From Malonomonas rubra DSM 5091 (GTDB lineage Bacteria; Desulfobacterota; Desulfuromonadia; Desulfuromonadales; Geopsychrobacteraceae), in NCBI RefSeq assembly GCF_900142125.1, contig NZ_FQZT01000016.1:1-57018 (forward strand): a stretch of DNA of 57,018 bases, read 5' to 3'. A program made the translations under genes and the position numbers. Positions 21,675 to 29,304 of this stretch are shown here, one piece after another. How positions within the stretch are numbered: position 1 is the first letter of the stretch; each line of letters starts with the position of its first letter. Under the pieces are notes generated by a model, which did not search any database, was not told the DNA's origin, and saw only the letters and a list, made by a program, of their open reading frames with translations.

Positions 21675-22307
21675 ATGAAATCGACAGAGCGACGTAAGGA
21701 ATTATTGATCTGGCTGGAGGAGGAGGGGACTTTGAGCCTCTCCGAAATGGTCGAACGTTTCGGTGTTTCGAAGATGACTATCCATCGCGACCTCGATCTG
21801 CTGGAACAGCGGCAGGTGCTCAAGCGGATTCACGGTGGTGCGGCCCGTATCGAAAAACTGGTGCGAGATCGGGACGGCCGTTACGAATCGCGGCTGGAAC
21901 AGGGTAGCTGCCTGGTCTGCTTCCGCCCGCCAACCCAGCAACTGCTTTACACTCTGACACTGAAAAATGGCGAGCAGAAGGTCGCCTGCTGTCCGCACTG
22001 TGGTATTTCCGCGCATCTTATGCTCGGAGATCGTATCGCCATGGCGCTGACCGCTGATTATTTGACCGGAAAGCTGCATTCGGCGCAGCACTCATATTTT
22101 GTTTTTGGCAGCGTCGCTGTGCCCTGCTGCCGCCCATCGATTCTGACCTTCGAGGATAAAGAAATGGCGGATCGCTTCCAGAAAGGTTTCGGCGGGCAGG
22201 TCGGAAGTTTGAGCGACGCCATGACGTTTCTTGAACGGGATATGAGCTTGGATAAGACTGATGGCTGCCCGCATTGCGCAGCGGCGAAAAGTCAGCAGGA
22301 TGGTTGA
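21675..22307 (+). CDS. DeoR-type regulator with NosL-like Cys-rich domain
   Basis: A 210-residue protein. Residues 1-60 are a DeoR-type winged helix-turn-helix (RRKELLIWLEEEGTLSLSEM, then RFGVSKMTIHRDLDLLE, then KRIHGGA). In place of the usual sugar-phosphate-binding domain, residues about 75-205 hold CLVC, ACCPHCGIS, a DYLTGKLHSAQHSYFVFGS segment, CC and a final CPHCAAA. The middle part resembles NosL, the copper chaperone of nitrous oxide reductase operons. The cysteines suggest metal or redox sensing (inference). I chose the ATG at 21675 because the HTH begins right there; the frame is open further upstream. It stands alone between two terminators. Confidence 0.82.
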   Translation: MKSTERRKELLIWLEEEGTLSLSEMVERFGVSKMTIHRDLDLLEQRQVLKRIHGGAARIEKLVRDRDGRYESRLEQGSCLVCFRPPTQQLLYTLTLKNGEQKVACCPHCGISAHLMLGDRIAMALTADYLTGKLHSAQHSYFVFGSVAVPCCRPSILTFEDKEMADRFQKGFGGQVGSLSDAMTFLERDMSLDKTDGCPHCAAAKSQQDG

Positions 22308-22327
22308 GTAGAAAAGTGATAAAGGAT

Positions 22328-22364
22328 AAAAGCGCTGTCGGGTAATCGTCGACAGCGCTTTTTT
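22328..22364. terminator. Bidirectional terminator between convergent genes
   Basis: AAAAGCGCTGTCG and CGACAGCGCTTTTTT form a 13-bp stem with a short loop and A/T runs on both sides. It serves the DeoR-type gene on the plus strand and the DUF362 gene on the minus strand. Confidence 0.9.
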
Positions 22365-23535
22365 AATGCTTGAAACCTTGTAGGAAGCTGTGCAGTCGCA
22401 GCAGCAGCCCCTGTTGGGTGTGTAACGCGCCGTGCGGGCAGAGTTCCTGGCAGCAGAAGCAGCGGATGCAGCGATCGTAATCGATCAGTAGCTTGTGGTT
22501 TTCGATTTTCATCGCTTCAGGTGGACAGTGATTGACGCAGTCGTTGCAGAGTTTGCACTCACTGACTGTGACCACCGGTCTGGCGGTGATCGAATGTTTC
22601 AGGCTGTTTTTCAGGAATCCCTTCAGACCGAAATTGACGTCGGTCATTTTGGCTGGGCGAAAGTTGTCGATCTTCAGTTCTGATAGCGGGGCGCCGACCA
22701 GTTCTAACTCCTGCAGGTTGGTGAACGGGCGCCCGGTGTCGATTGCTTTCTGCTGGGTCCAGACCTGCTGCGGTTGCATGTCGACTAATTCTGTGGCGAC
22801 GGTGTCGACTGCCTGCGCATTGCTCCCTGCCAGTAAAGCGCCAATCTGTACCGGATCGCCACTGCCGGGGCCTTCCCCCTCCATGCCGACGACCGCATCG
22901 ACAATGTTCAACGTCGGCTGCAACTGCTCACACAAGTCCAACAACATCAACGCAAAAAAACTTTTGTCGGTTCCAGCCTGCAGGTGAAGGCGCGGTTTGC
23001 GCAGCCCGACCACCGCGCCGAACATGTTTTTCACTGCGCAGGTCAGACCCATCATTTGGTGGGTTTTGAGCTTTGGCAGGTTGATGATGACGTCGGCGTC
23101 GAGAATGTCCTGCGCGACTTCCAGTTCGTGAAAGGTGCCGCTGCGGGTTTTGATTTTGACCGACTGCTCGAACGGAGCAAAGCGCACCCCGGTTTCATCA
23201 ATCACGTCCATAATACCCGATTTACGGGCAACGTTTTCGGGGGTGCCTATACCGGGGGAGTCGCCGACGCTGACGATCCCGCCTGCCTGCTTGGCGAGTT
23301 CAATCACTGCGCGGACAATTTCAGGATGAGTGGTTACCGCCCTGTCTGGTGTTTTGCCGGCCAACAGGTTCGGTTTCAGCAAGACTTTCTGACCAGGTTT
23401 GACAAACTGCGGCATGCCGCCGAGGGAGGCCAGCAGCTCGGTCAGCCTGTCTTTGACAACATCAGGGTTGTAGCTGTCGAGGGCGACGAGAGAAACGCGG
23501 TTGTCGATGTCTTTGCCCACTCGGTCAGCCATCAA
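22363..23535 (-). CDS. DUF362 protein with 2[4Fe-4S] ferredoxin domain
   Basis: A 390-residue protein. Residues about 10-290 are a DUF362 domain (KVLLKPNLLAG, GDSPGIGTPENV, DVIINLPKLKTHQMMGLT). The C-terminus carries two ferredoxin-type clusters: CKLCNDCVNHCPPEAM and CIRCFCCQELCPHGAL. Such proteins are common in anaerobes; the reaction is not known. It overlaps the downstream end of the YjbQ gene by 11 bp and ends at a bidirectional terminator. The start may be either of two adjacent ATGs (23535 or 23532). Confidence 0.92.
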   Translation of the reverse strand: MMADRVGKDIDNRVSLVALDSYNPDVVKDRLTELLASLGGMPQFVKPGQKVLLKPNLLAGKTPDRAVTTHPEIVRAVIELAKQAGGIVSVGDSPGIGTPENVARKSGIMDVIDETGVRFAPFEQSVKIKTRSGTFHELEVAQDILDADVIINLPKLKTHQMMGLTCAVKNMFGAVVGLRKPRLHLQAGTDKSFFALMLLDLCEQLQPTLNIVDAVVGMEGEGPGSGDPVQIGALLAGSNAQAVDTVATELVDMQPQQVWTQQKAIDTGRPFTNLQELELVGAPLSELKIDNFRPAKMTDVNFGLKGFLKNSLKHSITARPVVTVSECKLCNDCVNHCPPEAMKIENHKLLIDYDRCIRCFCCQELCPHGALHTQQGLLLRLHSFLQGFKH

Positions 23536-23923
23536 TCAGCTTGACCATCAGCTTGCGACTGCGTGGGCCATCGAACTCGCAGAAGTAAATTCCCTGCCAG
23601 GTGCCGAGCAGCAACTTTCCGCCGCGGAAGATAATTTGTTCTCCGGCGCCGATAAGGCTGCTTTTGATGTGGGCGGCGCTGTTGCCTTCTAGATGGCGAT
23701 ATTGGTTTTTCAACGGAACCAGTTGGTTGAGGCCGTTGATCATGTCATAGGCGACATCGGGGTCGGCGTTTTCGTTGATGGTGACAGCAGCCGTGGTATG
23801 AGGAACAAACAGTTGCACCAATCCTTCGCTGATGCCGGATTCTTTCACCAGTGTTTCGATCTGACGTGTGATTTCGACCAGCTCGGTTTGGGCACTGGTC
23901 GAAATTTTGAGTTCCTTTAGCAT
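23525..23923 (-). CDS. YjbQ/UPF0047 family protein
   Basis: A 132-residue YjbQ-family protein. Conserved residues are in LFVPHTTAAVTINENADPDV, HIKSSLIGAGEQIIF and LGTWQGIYFCEFDGPR. Members form trimers with a bound metal, and some have thiamin-phosphate synthase activity in vitro; the in vivo role is unclear. It lies between a lipase gene (4 bp away) and the DUF362 gene (overlap), so the three are probably one transcript. Confidence 0.94.
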   Translation of the reverse strand: MLKELKISTSAQTELVEITRQIETLVKESGISEGLVQLFVPHTTAAVTINENADPDVAYDMINGLNQLVPLKNQYRHLEGNSAAHIKSSLIGAGEQIIFRGGKLLLGTWQGIYFCEFDGPRSRKLMVKLIDG

Positions 23924-23927
23924 TGAA

Positions 23928-24779
23928 TCAATCCTGCTTTTTCAGTGCGGCATAGACCGCTTCCAGTGCTGGCTTGCGGTAAATCAATCCCGTGTGACCA
24001 ATGTTGTCGAGTTCAACCTGCTCACACCAGTCAAGCCTGGTGTTGGCATTCGGTAGCACCATGTTGTCTTTTCGTGTGTAGATATTGGTGACCCGGACAC
24101 CTTCTGGTGGCGGCGCTGAATTCAACCGGCGCAGGAATTCCGATCCGGGAATCAAGACTTTGCCGAGAGAGGTAAAAGAAAGCGGCGCCAGTTTGGACCC
24201 ATGGTGAGGCGAGCCAAGGATGACGCAGCGGTCAACTTTGCTGGCACCACCGCGAATCTGCATGTAGTTGCGGGCGATGATGCCGCCCATCGAATGGCCG
24301 ACCAGGTGAACTTTGTTGACACCGAGTTTGTGCCGGAGTTCATCGATTTTTTTTGCGACCAGCTCAGTCAGCACTTCCTCATTGTGCCAGCAGGAAAGAT
24401 TTATGGTGGCAATATTTTTAAATCCTTGCTGACGCAGTCCGGCTTTCAGGCAAAACCAGCTGGCCCTGTTGTTAAAGAGCCCGTGGAGAAGGAGAACCGG
24501 CGTTTCGCCTCTCTCTTTTGGCAGCTTGCGTGATTTCCTCATGCCGAACAGGGTGATCATCAGGGTGAACACGTTGAAGCAGGTTTCCTGTGCGATCAAG
24601 GACAGGGCCATGCGTATGTTGCGCGACCTGAACCGATCGTCAAACAGCTTGGGATCGGCGTTAGCGTACTCGTACCAGCACGTGCTATAAGTCAGAATGA
24701 CAATTGCCAGGTTGGCGAGGATGAAAAGGACGAACAGTGTCGCTAGAATAAGAGTAAAAATGGACCAGAAACACCACAT
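23928..24779 (-). CDS. Membrane-anchored alpha/beta hydrolase (lipase-like)
   Basis: A 283-residue protein with a long hydrophobic N-terminus (about residues 5-30) that should anchor it in the membrane. The hydrolase domain starts at ETPVLLLHGLFNN and has the nucleophile elbow VHLVGHSMGGIIARNYM, with a late His in LDNIGHTGLIYRKPA as catalytic-base candidate. The closest family by appearance is the triacylglycerol lipase/PGAP1-like group. Substrate unknown. It is first in a three-gene minus-strand unit with YjbQ and DUF362. Confidence 0.87.
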   Translation of the reverse strand: MWCFWSIFTLILATLFVLFILANLAIVILTYSTCWYEYANADPKLFDDRFRSRNIRMALSLIAQETCFNVFTLMITLFGMRKSRKLPKERGETPVLLLHGLFNNRASWFCLKAGLRQQGFKNIATINLSCWHNEEVLTELVAKKIDELRHKLGVNKVHLVGHSMGGIIARNYMQIRGGASKVDRCVILGSPHHGSKLAPLSFTSLGKVLIPGSEFLRRLNSAPPPEGVRVTNIYTRKDNMVLPNANTRLDWCEQVELDNIGHTGLIYRKPALEAVYAALKKQD

Positions 24780-24940
24780 GATGAGGTTTTCTCCTGGGCT
24801 GAATGTAGCTATGATTTCAGGGTAGGTTTTTTATTTGCCGACGGGAAGCTAATCGGCGTCATTTCATCAGTTTGAAATTATGCCACGCGGGCTGATGAGC
24901 GTCAATCGGAACAGCAGTTTGTTAAGTGTTGGGACTGTAG

Positions 24941-25840
24941 ATGGAAGCGCAGCTGAAAAAATTTGAGCAGCATCTGGCTGTGGAAAGAAACCTCTCGCCG
25001 CGAACGGTGGAGGCATATCTGCGTGACCTGAAGGATTTTTGTGCTTTTCTCCAGCAGGTAAAGTTGCCCGGTCCGGAAAATGCCTGGTGCAAGCAGGTTG
25101 ACCTGCTGCTGTTGCGGCGCTACCTGGCCCAATTGCATGATCGCTGTGGGCGAACCAGCATCGCCCGGAAGCTTTCGTCATTGCGCGTGTTCTTCCGCTA
25201 CCTTGTACGGGAGGGAGATCTGCAGGCCTCCCCGGTTGACGCTTTGGCGACTCCTAAAAAACAACAGTATCTCCCGCGTGTGCTCAGCGCTGAGCAGGCC
25301 GGCCAGCTGCTCGATGCGCCAATGAGTGGAAATCTTCTGTTGGTGATACGTGACCTCGCCATCTTTGAACTGATTTATTCCTGTGGTCTGAGGGTCAGTG
25401 AGCTGACCGGTCTTGATGTCGGCGCCATTGATTTTGCAGGTGCTTCCGTGCGAGTGCTGGGAAAGGGGGGCAAGGAACGCCAGCTGCCGATCGGTCGGAC
25501 CGCCTGCGCCGCTTTACAGCGTTATCTGCAGGAGCGAGCTGACAGTCAGCTTGATGAACCGCTTTTTTTGAATCATCGCGGTGGGCGTTTAACGCCGCGC
25601 AGTGTGCAACGCAAGCTGAAAGATCGATTGCGCCAGCTCAACCTGCCGGGAGATGTGACGCCCCACGCACTGCGCCACTCTTTTGCCACCCATCTACTCG
25701 ATGCCGGAGCCGACCTGCGCGCTATTCAGGAATTGCTCGGGCATGCCTCGCTGTCGACGACGCAGAAATATACCAAGGTCAGTTTTTCCCATCTGACCGA
25801 TGTTTATGACCGTGCTCATCCGCGCAGCAGGAAAAAGTGA
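24941..25840 (+). CDS. xerC: Tyrosine recombinase XerC-like
   Basis: A 299-residue tyrosine recombinase. The N-terminal SAM-like DNA-binding domain begins FEQHLAVERNLSPRTVEAYL. The catalytic set is visible: Arg in YSCGLRVSELTGL, Lys in GKGGKERQLP, HALRHSFATHLLDAG with His and second Arg, GHASLSTTQ with the second His, and Tyr in KYTKVSFSHL. Length and sequence match XerC/XerD; it is the chromosome-dimer resolvase rather than the integron integrase. It lacks the extra segment that marks IntI. The stop lies 21 bases before the promoter of the peroxiredoxin gene. Confidence 0.93.
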   Translation: MEAQLKKFEQHLAVERNLSPRTVEAYLRDLKDFCAFLQQVKLPGPENAWCKQVDLLLLRRYLAQLHDRCGRTSIARKLSSLRVFFRYLVREGDLQASPVDALATPKKQQYLPRVLSAEQAGQLLDAPMSGNLLLVIRDLAIFELIYSCGLRVSELTGLDVGAIDFAGASVRVLGKGGKERQLPIGRTACAALQRYLQERADSQLDEPLFLNHRGGRLTPRSVQRKLKDRLRQLNLPGDVTPHALRHSFATHLLDAGADLRAIQELLGHASLSTTQKYTKVSFSHLTDVYDRAHPRSRKK

Positions 25841-25860
25841 CAAAATCGGTAATAATTATC

Positions 25861-25888
25861 TTGACTCCGCGCTATTAATCGTTAGACT
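25861..25888 (+). promoter_or_regulatory. Putative promoter of the peroxiredoxin gene
   Basis: TTGACT, a 16-base spacer and TAGACT. A second candidate -10 (TATAAC at 25902) overlaps the Fur-like site. The exact start cannot be fixed by eye. Confidence 0.5.
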
Positions 25889-25901
25889 GGCTCGAAGAAA
25901 A

Positions 25902-25920
25902 TATAACGATAATCATTTTC
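25902..25920 (+). promoter_or_regulatory. Fur-box-like operator before peroxiredoxin
   Basis: The 19 bases agree with the classical Fur box GATAATGATAATCATTATC at 16 of 19 positions, including the run GATAATCATT. It lies 36 bases upstream of the peroxiredoxin start, where bound Fur or a Fur-family regulator such as PerR would block transcription. Confidence 0.65.
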
Positions 25921-25955
25921 ATTCGCCAGTTGCCAAACTGAAAGGAGACAAGCCA

Positions 25956-26558
25956 ATGAGCGTTTTGGTTGGAAAGCAAGCCCCTGATTTTACTGCAGCA
26001 GCCGTTATGGCTGATGGTTCTATAAAAGAAGATTTCAGTATTTCTGATTACAAGGGCAAGTATATTGTCCTGTTCTTTTACCCCCTTGACTTTACCTTTG
26101 TCTGCCCGACCGAGCTGATTGCGTTCAGCCACCGGATCGCCGAGTTTGAAGCGAAAGGCGTTCAGGTTATCGGTTGTTCCATAGACTCCCAGTTTACTCA
26201 CATTGCCTGGCGCAACACCCCGGTCAGCGAGGGTGGTATCGGTGAAGTGAAGTATCCTCTGGTCGCTGACGTCAAGCATGAGATCTGCAAAGCTTATGAT
26301 GTTGAATTTGATGCCGCTGGTGTCGCTTTCCGTGGTTCTTTCCTGATCGACCAGGAGGGGACCGTCCGCCATCAAGTTGTCAACGACCTGCCGCTCGGCC
26401 GCAATATCGATGAGATGCTGCGCATGGTTGACGCCCTGCAGTTCCACGAAAAGCACGGCGAGGTCTGTCCAGCAGGCTGGAATCAGGGTGACAAGGGCAT
26501 GGTTGCCGACGGCGCAGGTGTTGCGAATTATCTGGCCGAAGAGGCTGAAAAGCTCTAA
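25956..26558 (+). CDS. Typical 2-Cys peroxiredoxin
   Basis: A 200-residue AhpC/Prx-family peroxidase. The peroxidatic Cys is in FYPLDFTFVCPTELIAF and the resolving Cys in HGEVCPAGWNQGD; the GGIG motif (SEGGIGEVKYPL) is also present. It reduces hydrogen peroxide and organic peroxides. The start at 25956 follows AAAGGAG by 8 bases; the frame is open upstream but without other signals. A Fur-like box lies upstream and a terminator directly downstream, so it is a single-gene unit, likely tied to iron or peroxide status. Confidence 0.95.
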   Translation: MSVLVGKQAPDFTAAAVMADGSIKEDFSISDYKGKYIVLFFYPLDFTFVCPTELIAFSHRIAEFEAKGVQVIGCSIDSQFTHIAWRNTPVSEGGIGEVKYPLVADVKHEICKAYDVEFDAAGVAFRGSFLIDQEGTVRHQVVNDLPLGRNIDEMLRMVDALQFHEKHGEVCPAGWNQGDKGMVADGAGVANYLAEEAEKL

Positions 26559-26605
26559 CTCAAAATATTTCTATACAGCTTTCAGGCTGTTGTTTAGCAT
26601 CACTT

Positions 26606-26638
26606 AAAAAAGGCGACCTCATGTGTCGCCTTTTTTTT
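26606..26638 (+). terminator. Terminator after peroxiredoxin
   Basis: AAAAAAGGCGAC and GTCGCCTTTTTTTT form a stem around CTCATGT with a long T run. Confidence 0.92.
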
Positions 26639-26652
26639 GTTGATTATTAAGC

Positions 26653-26658
26653 TATAAT
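26653..26658 (+). promoter_or_regulatory. Possible -10 box of the msh operon
   Basis: A perfect TATAAT lies 50 bases upstream of the first msh gene, but the matching -35 region is only the T run of the preceding terminator. It is the best promoter candidate in the 149-base gap. Confidence 0.35.
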
Positions 26659-26707
26659 AATTGTAAATTTAGTGTAATATTAGTAGTTCCCAAAAAACGG
26701 TTTCTCT

Positions 26708-27667
26708 TTGGAAGCAAAACTGGGCTTCTGGAACAAGAAAAAAAGTAGCAGCGGTGCCATTGCCGCGGTATGTCAGTTCCCATTCGGGACCAGTGTCGCT
26801 TCTGTTCAACGCAAGGCACAGAGCATACCGGAGTTGCAGCATGTCAGCTGGGATGCTGCGGTTGCACCGCAAGAGCGCACCGACGCGTTGAGGTCGCTGG
26901 TGAAACAGCAATCCTGGCAGGGGCGGTCAGCCGTCTCGGTTCTGCCGCCAGATTTTTATCAGTTGATGCAGATTGAGCTGGCTGCCTTGCCGCTTGAAGA
27001 ACGTCGTGATGCCGCACGCTGGCAAGTGCGGGAGATGCTTGAGTTTCCGGTTGAACAGGCAGTTGTTGATATCTTCGATGTCGCCCCTTTCGGTGGTGAA
27101 AAGATGCCGCTGAGCTATGTTGTTGCTGCAAGGTTAGGGCTTTTGCGTGAACGCTATGAAATGCTCAGCGAAGCCGACCTTGATCTTACGGCAATCGATA
27201 TCCCAGAGTTTGCCCTGCGCAATCTGACCGACCTGTTCGCCGAGCAGGACGACCGGGGAACGGCGATTCTTTATCTGGAAAAGCAGGGTGGTTTGCTGAC
27301 CATTGCACGTGATGGAATCCATTACCTGACCCGTTACCTCACGTCAGGCATGGACGATCTAATCCCTTATGCCGATGGCGATTTCGAAGCGCTGACCGAG
27401 CAGCTTGATGGGATTGTTCTGGAAGTGCAGCGTTCTTTCGATTATTGCGAGAGCACCTATCACCTGCCCATGGTTTCTCGTCTGCTGGTTGCTCAGAGCG
27501 AGCGCGAAATCCCCGCAGTGAATACCTATCTCAATGATTATTTGGCAACCCGGGTTGAATCATTCAGTTTCGATTCGGTCCTGCAGCTCCCGGAAGGGGT
27601 CGAGCAGATCGAATTGAACCGGCACCTGCTGGCGATCGGCGGCGCATTACGGCAGGAGGGCGAGTGA
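26708..27667 (+). CDS. mshI: MSHA biogenesis protein MshI (PilM-like)
   Basis: A 319-residue protein resembling MshI, the PilM-like actin-fold part of the MSHA pilus inner-membrane platform. After a basic N-terminus it shows RRDAARWQVREMLEFPVEQAVVDIFD, a feature of MshI/PilM, and ends in an IELNRHLLAIGGAL helix. No membrane segment is seen, as expected for the cytoplasmic partner of the PilN-like protein next door. The start at TTG 26708 is the only early candidate and has no Shine-Dalgarno, so it is uncertain. It overlaps the next gene at TGATG. Confidence 0.83.
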   Translation: MEAKLGFWNKKKSSSGAIAAVCQFPFGTSVASVQRKAQSIPELQHVSWDAAVAPQERTDALRSLVKQQSWQGRSAVSVLPPDFYQLMQIELAALPLEERRDAARWQVREMLEFPVEQAVVDIFDVAPFGGEKMPLSYVVAARLGLLRERYEMLSEADLDLTAIDIPEFALRNLTDLFAEQDDRGTAILYLEKQGGLLTIARDGIHYLTRYLTSGMDDLIPYADGDFEALTEQLDGIVLEVQRSFDYCESTYHLPMVSRLLVAQSEREIPAVNTYLNDYLATRVESFSFDSVLQLPEGVEQIELNRHLLAIGGALRQEGE

Positions 27668-28272
27668 TGAGACAGCAGATAAACCTGTTTCAGGCGGTCC
27701 TGATCGACAAGCCGGAGCCGTTGCAGGCGGCCCAGCTTAAATTGATCCTGCTACTGTTTCTTGCCCTGCTGGGACTGCTGAGTCTGTTCGGTTGGTGGCA
27801 GCTGAATTCGGCAGCAGGTGAACTGGCGGGATTGCAGCAACAGCAGCAAGGGTTAGAAAAAAAGGTTCAGCTGCTGGAAGAAAAATACCCCGAACGCCGG
27901 AAAAGCTCTTTGCTGGAGGAAGAACTCAGGCGGAGTGAGCAGAGACTGGCCGGGCAGAAGCAGCTGCTCGGATATTTCTCCGATCGCAGTGAGCAAGGTA
28001 ACCAGATCTATCTAGAAACCCTGTCTGGATTGGCACAGTATCGGACTAAAGGGGTCTGGCTGCGCCGCATTCAGCTGAGTGCTTCCGGGCAGGCCGTTGC
28101 CTTGGATGGCAGCGCGCTGAAACCGGACCAGGTGCCGCAGTATTTGCAGCTGCTCGGCAAAGAAAACGTTCTTGGCGGCAAGGTTTTTTCCCGCTTGGCA
28201 CTGACTCGGCTAAACGAACAGGCCGGGAGTGTCGATTTCAGTCTTGAGTCCTTAACGGAGGAGCAGCAGTGA
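27667..28272 (+). CDS. PilN-like MSHA biogenesis protein
   Basis: A 201-residue bitopic membrane protein: a short cytoplasmic start QINLFQAVL (the PilN motif that docks on PilM), one membrane helix at about 26-46, a Gln/Glu-rich coiled coil (about 47-95) and a small periplasmic domain. This is the PilN architecture. Some MSHA operons name this gene mshI2. A GTG three bases upstream is an alternative start; I chose the ATG that overlaps the mshI stop. It also overlaps mshJ by four bases. Confidence 0.82.
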   Translation: MRQQINLFQAVLIDKPEPLQAAQLKLILLLFLALLGLLSLFGWWQLNSAAGELAGLQQQQQGLEKKVQLLEEKYPERRKSSLLEEELRRSEQRLAGQKQLLGYFSDRSEQGNQIYLETLSGLAQYRTKGVWLRRIQLSASGQAVALDGSALKPDQVPQYLQLLGKENVLGGKVFSRLALTRLNEQAGSVDFSLESLTEEQQ

Positions 28273-28937
28273 AAACAGCGTCGATCAAAGATCTGCTTCA
28301 GTGGTACGAAAGTCGTCCACTGCGTGAGCGGGTGATGCTGCTGATCTGCCTGTTGGTCGTGCTGTTTTTCATCTGGGATACGCTGGTGATGAATAATCTC
28401 AGTGTACGTAGAAAAGATTTGCAAAAACAGAGTCAGCAGTTAAAGAACGAGATAACTCAGCTGGAGGCTCGTCAGCAGATAGCGGAAGGCCGCAAGGGTT
28501 ATGACCCGGACCGGGAAAATCGTCTCAAACTGGAACAGTTGCAACAGGAGCTGAAAGAAAACAGACAGCAGCTTGAAAGCAATATCGACAGTTTGATTTC
28601 GCCACAGGATATGGCCGAGTTGCTAAAAGAACTGTTGCAGAAACAGGCCAAGTTGACTTTGCACAAACTGGAAAATCAACCGGCAGAGGCTTTGTCGCTG
28701 GGCGGCGCTACTGCTGACGCTGATGTCGACCTCGGTCCGGTCCTCTATCGGCATCGCCTCCAGCTGGAGTTCTCCGGTGATTATTTGGCGACACTGGAGT
28801 ACCTGAAAAAGCTTGAACAGCTTCCGCGCAAGTTGGTTTGGGAAGATTTGGAAATCAAAACTCAGACGTATCCTCGCGCCTATGTGCGATTGTCGGTTTA
28901 CACCCTGAGTATGGACAGGGGGTGGATCGGTGGTTAA
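28269..28937 (+). CDS. mshJ: MSHA biogenesis protein MshJ (PilO-like)
   Basis: A 222-residue bitopic protein with a membrane helix at about 20-42, a long coiled coil (about 45-110) and a periplasmic ferredoxin-like domain (YRHRLQLEFSGDYLATLEYL, then LPRKLVWEDLEI). This is the PilO layout, and the protein should pair with the PilN-like product. GTG start, overlapping the previous stop as GTGA; it overlaps mshK by eight bases. Confidence 0.85.
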   Translation: MKTASIKDLLQWYESRPLRERVMLLICLLVVLFFIWDTLVMNNLSVRRKDLQKQSQQLKNEITQLEARQQIAEGRKGYDPDRENRLKLEQLQQELKENRQQLESNIDSLISPQDMAELLKELLQKQAKLTLHKLENQPAEALSLGGATADADVDLGPVLYRHRLQLEFSGDYLATLEYLKKLEQLPRKLVWEDLEIKTQTYPRAYVRLSVYTLSMDRGWIGG

Positions 28938-29304
28938 CAGGTTCTTGCTGATACTTCTACTGTTGGCCCCTGTTTGTGCCGGCGCGGCCAAGCTACAAGA
29001 CCCGATGCGACCGCTTGGATACCAGGTGCCGGCAGCAAAACAGCAACCTGCTGGCGAGGCTGAGAAAAAGCAGCGTGAATGGCGTTTGGGAGCCGTATTG
29101 ATAGCTGCCGACCGGAGCGTTGCCGTGATCAACGGGCAGTCATTGCAGCTTGGTGAAAAATTAGAAGGGTTCAAACTGATCAAGGTCGAGCCTGACAGTG
29201 CGACGCTGCAGCGCAAAAACAAAAAGATTGTTTTGCACCGGGCAGGTACCGGTTTGAAAAAGGCATTCTTGTCACGGGATGTCGGGGAAGGGAGTCAACC
29301 GTGA
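28930..29304 (+). CDS. mshK: MSHA biogenesis protein MshK (PilP-like)
   Basis: A 124-residue exported protein: hydrophobic signal sequence (RFLLILLLLAPVCAGAA), then a short linker and a C-terminal beta domain (RSVAVINGQSLQLGEKLEGF, then ITLQ-like strands). It resembles MshK and the PilP/GspC HR domain that links the inner-membrane platform to the secretin. GTG start; the stop overlaps the mshL start. Confidence 0.8.
   Translation: MVNRFLLILLLLAPVCAGAAKLQDPMRPLGYQVPAAKQQPAGEAEKKQREWRLGAVLIAADRSVAVINGQSLQLGEKLEGFKLIKVEPDSATLQRKNKKIVLHRAGTGLKKAFLSRDVGEGSQP

Noticed and set aside
24941-25840. XerC-like gene as the integron integrase
   Set aside because: It lacks the IntI-specific segment, lies 25 kb from the array and matches housekeeping XerC in length and motifs.
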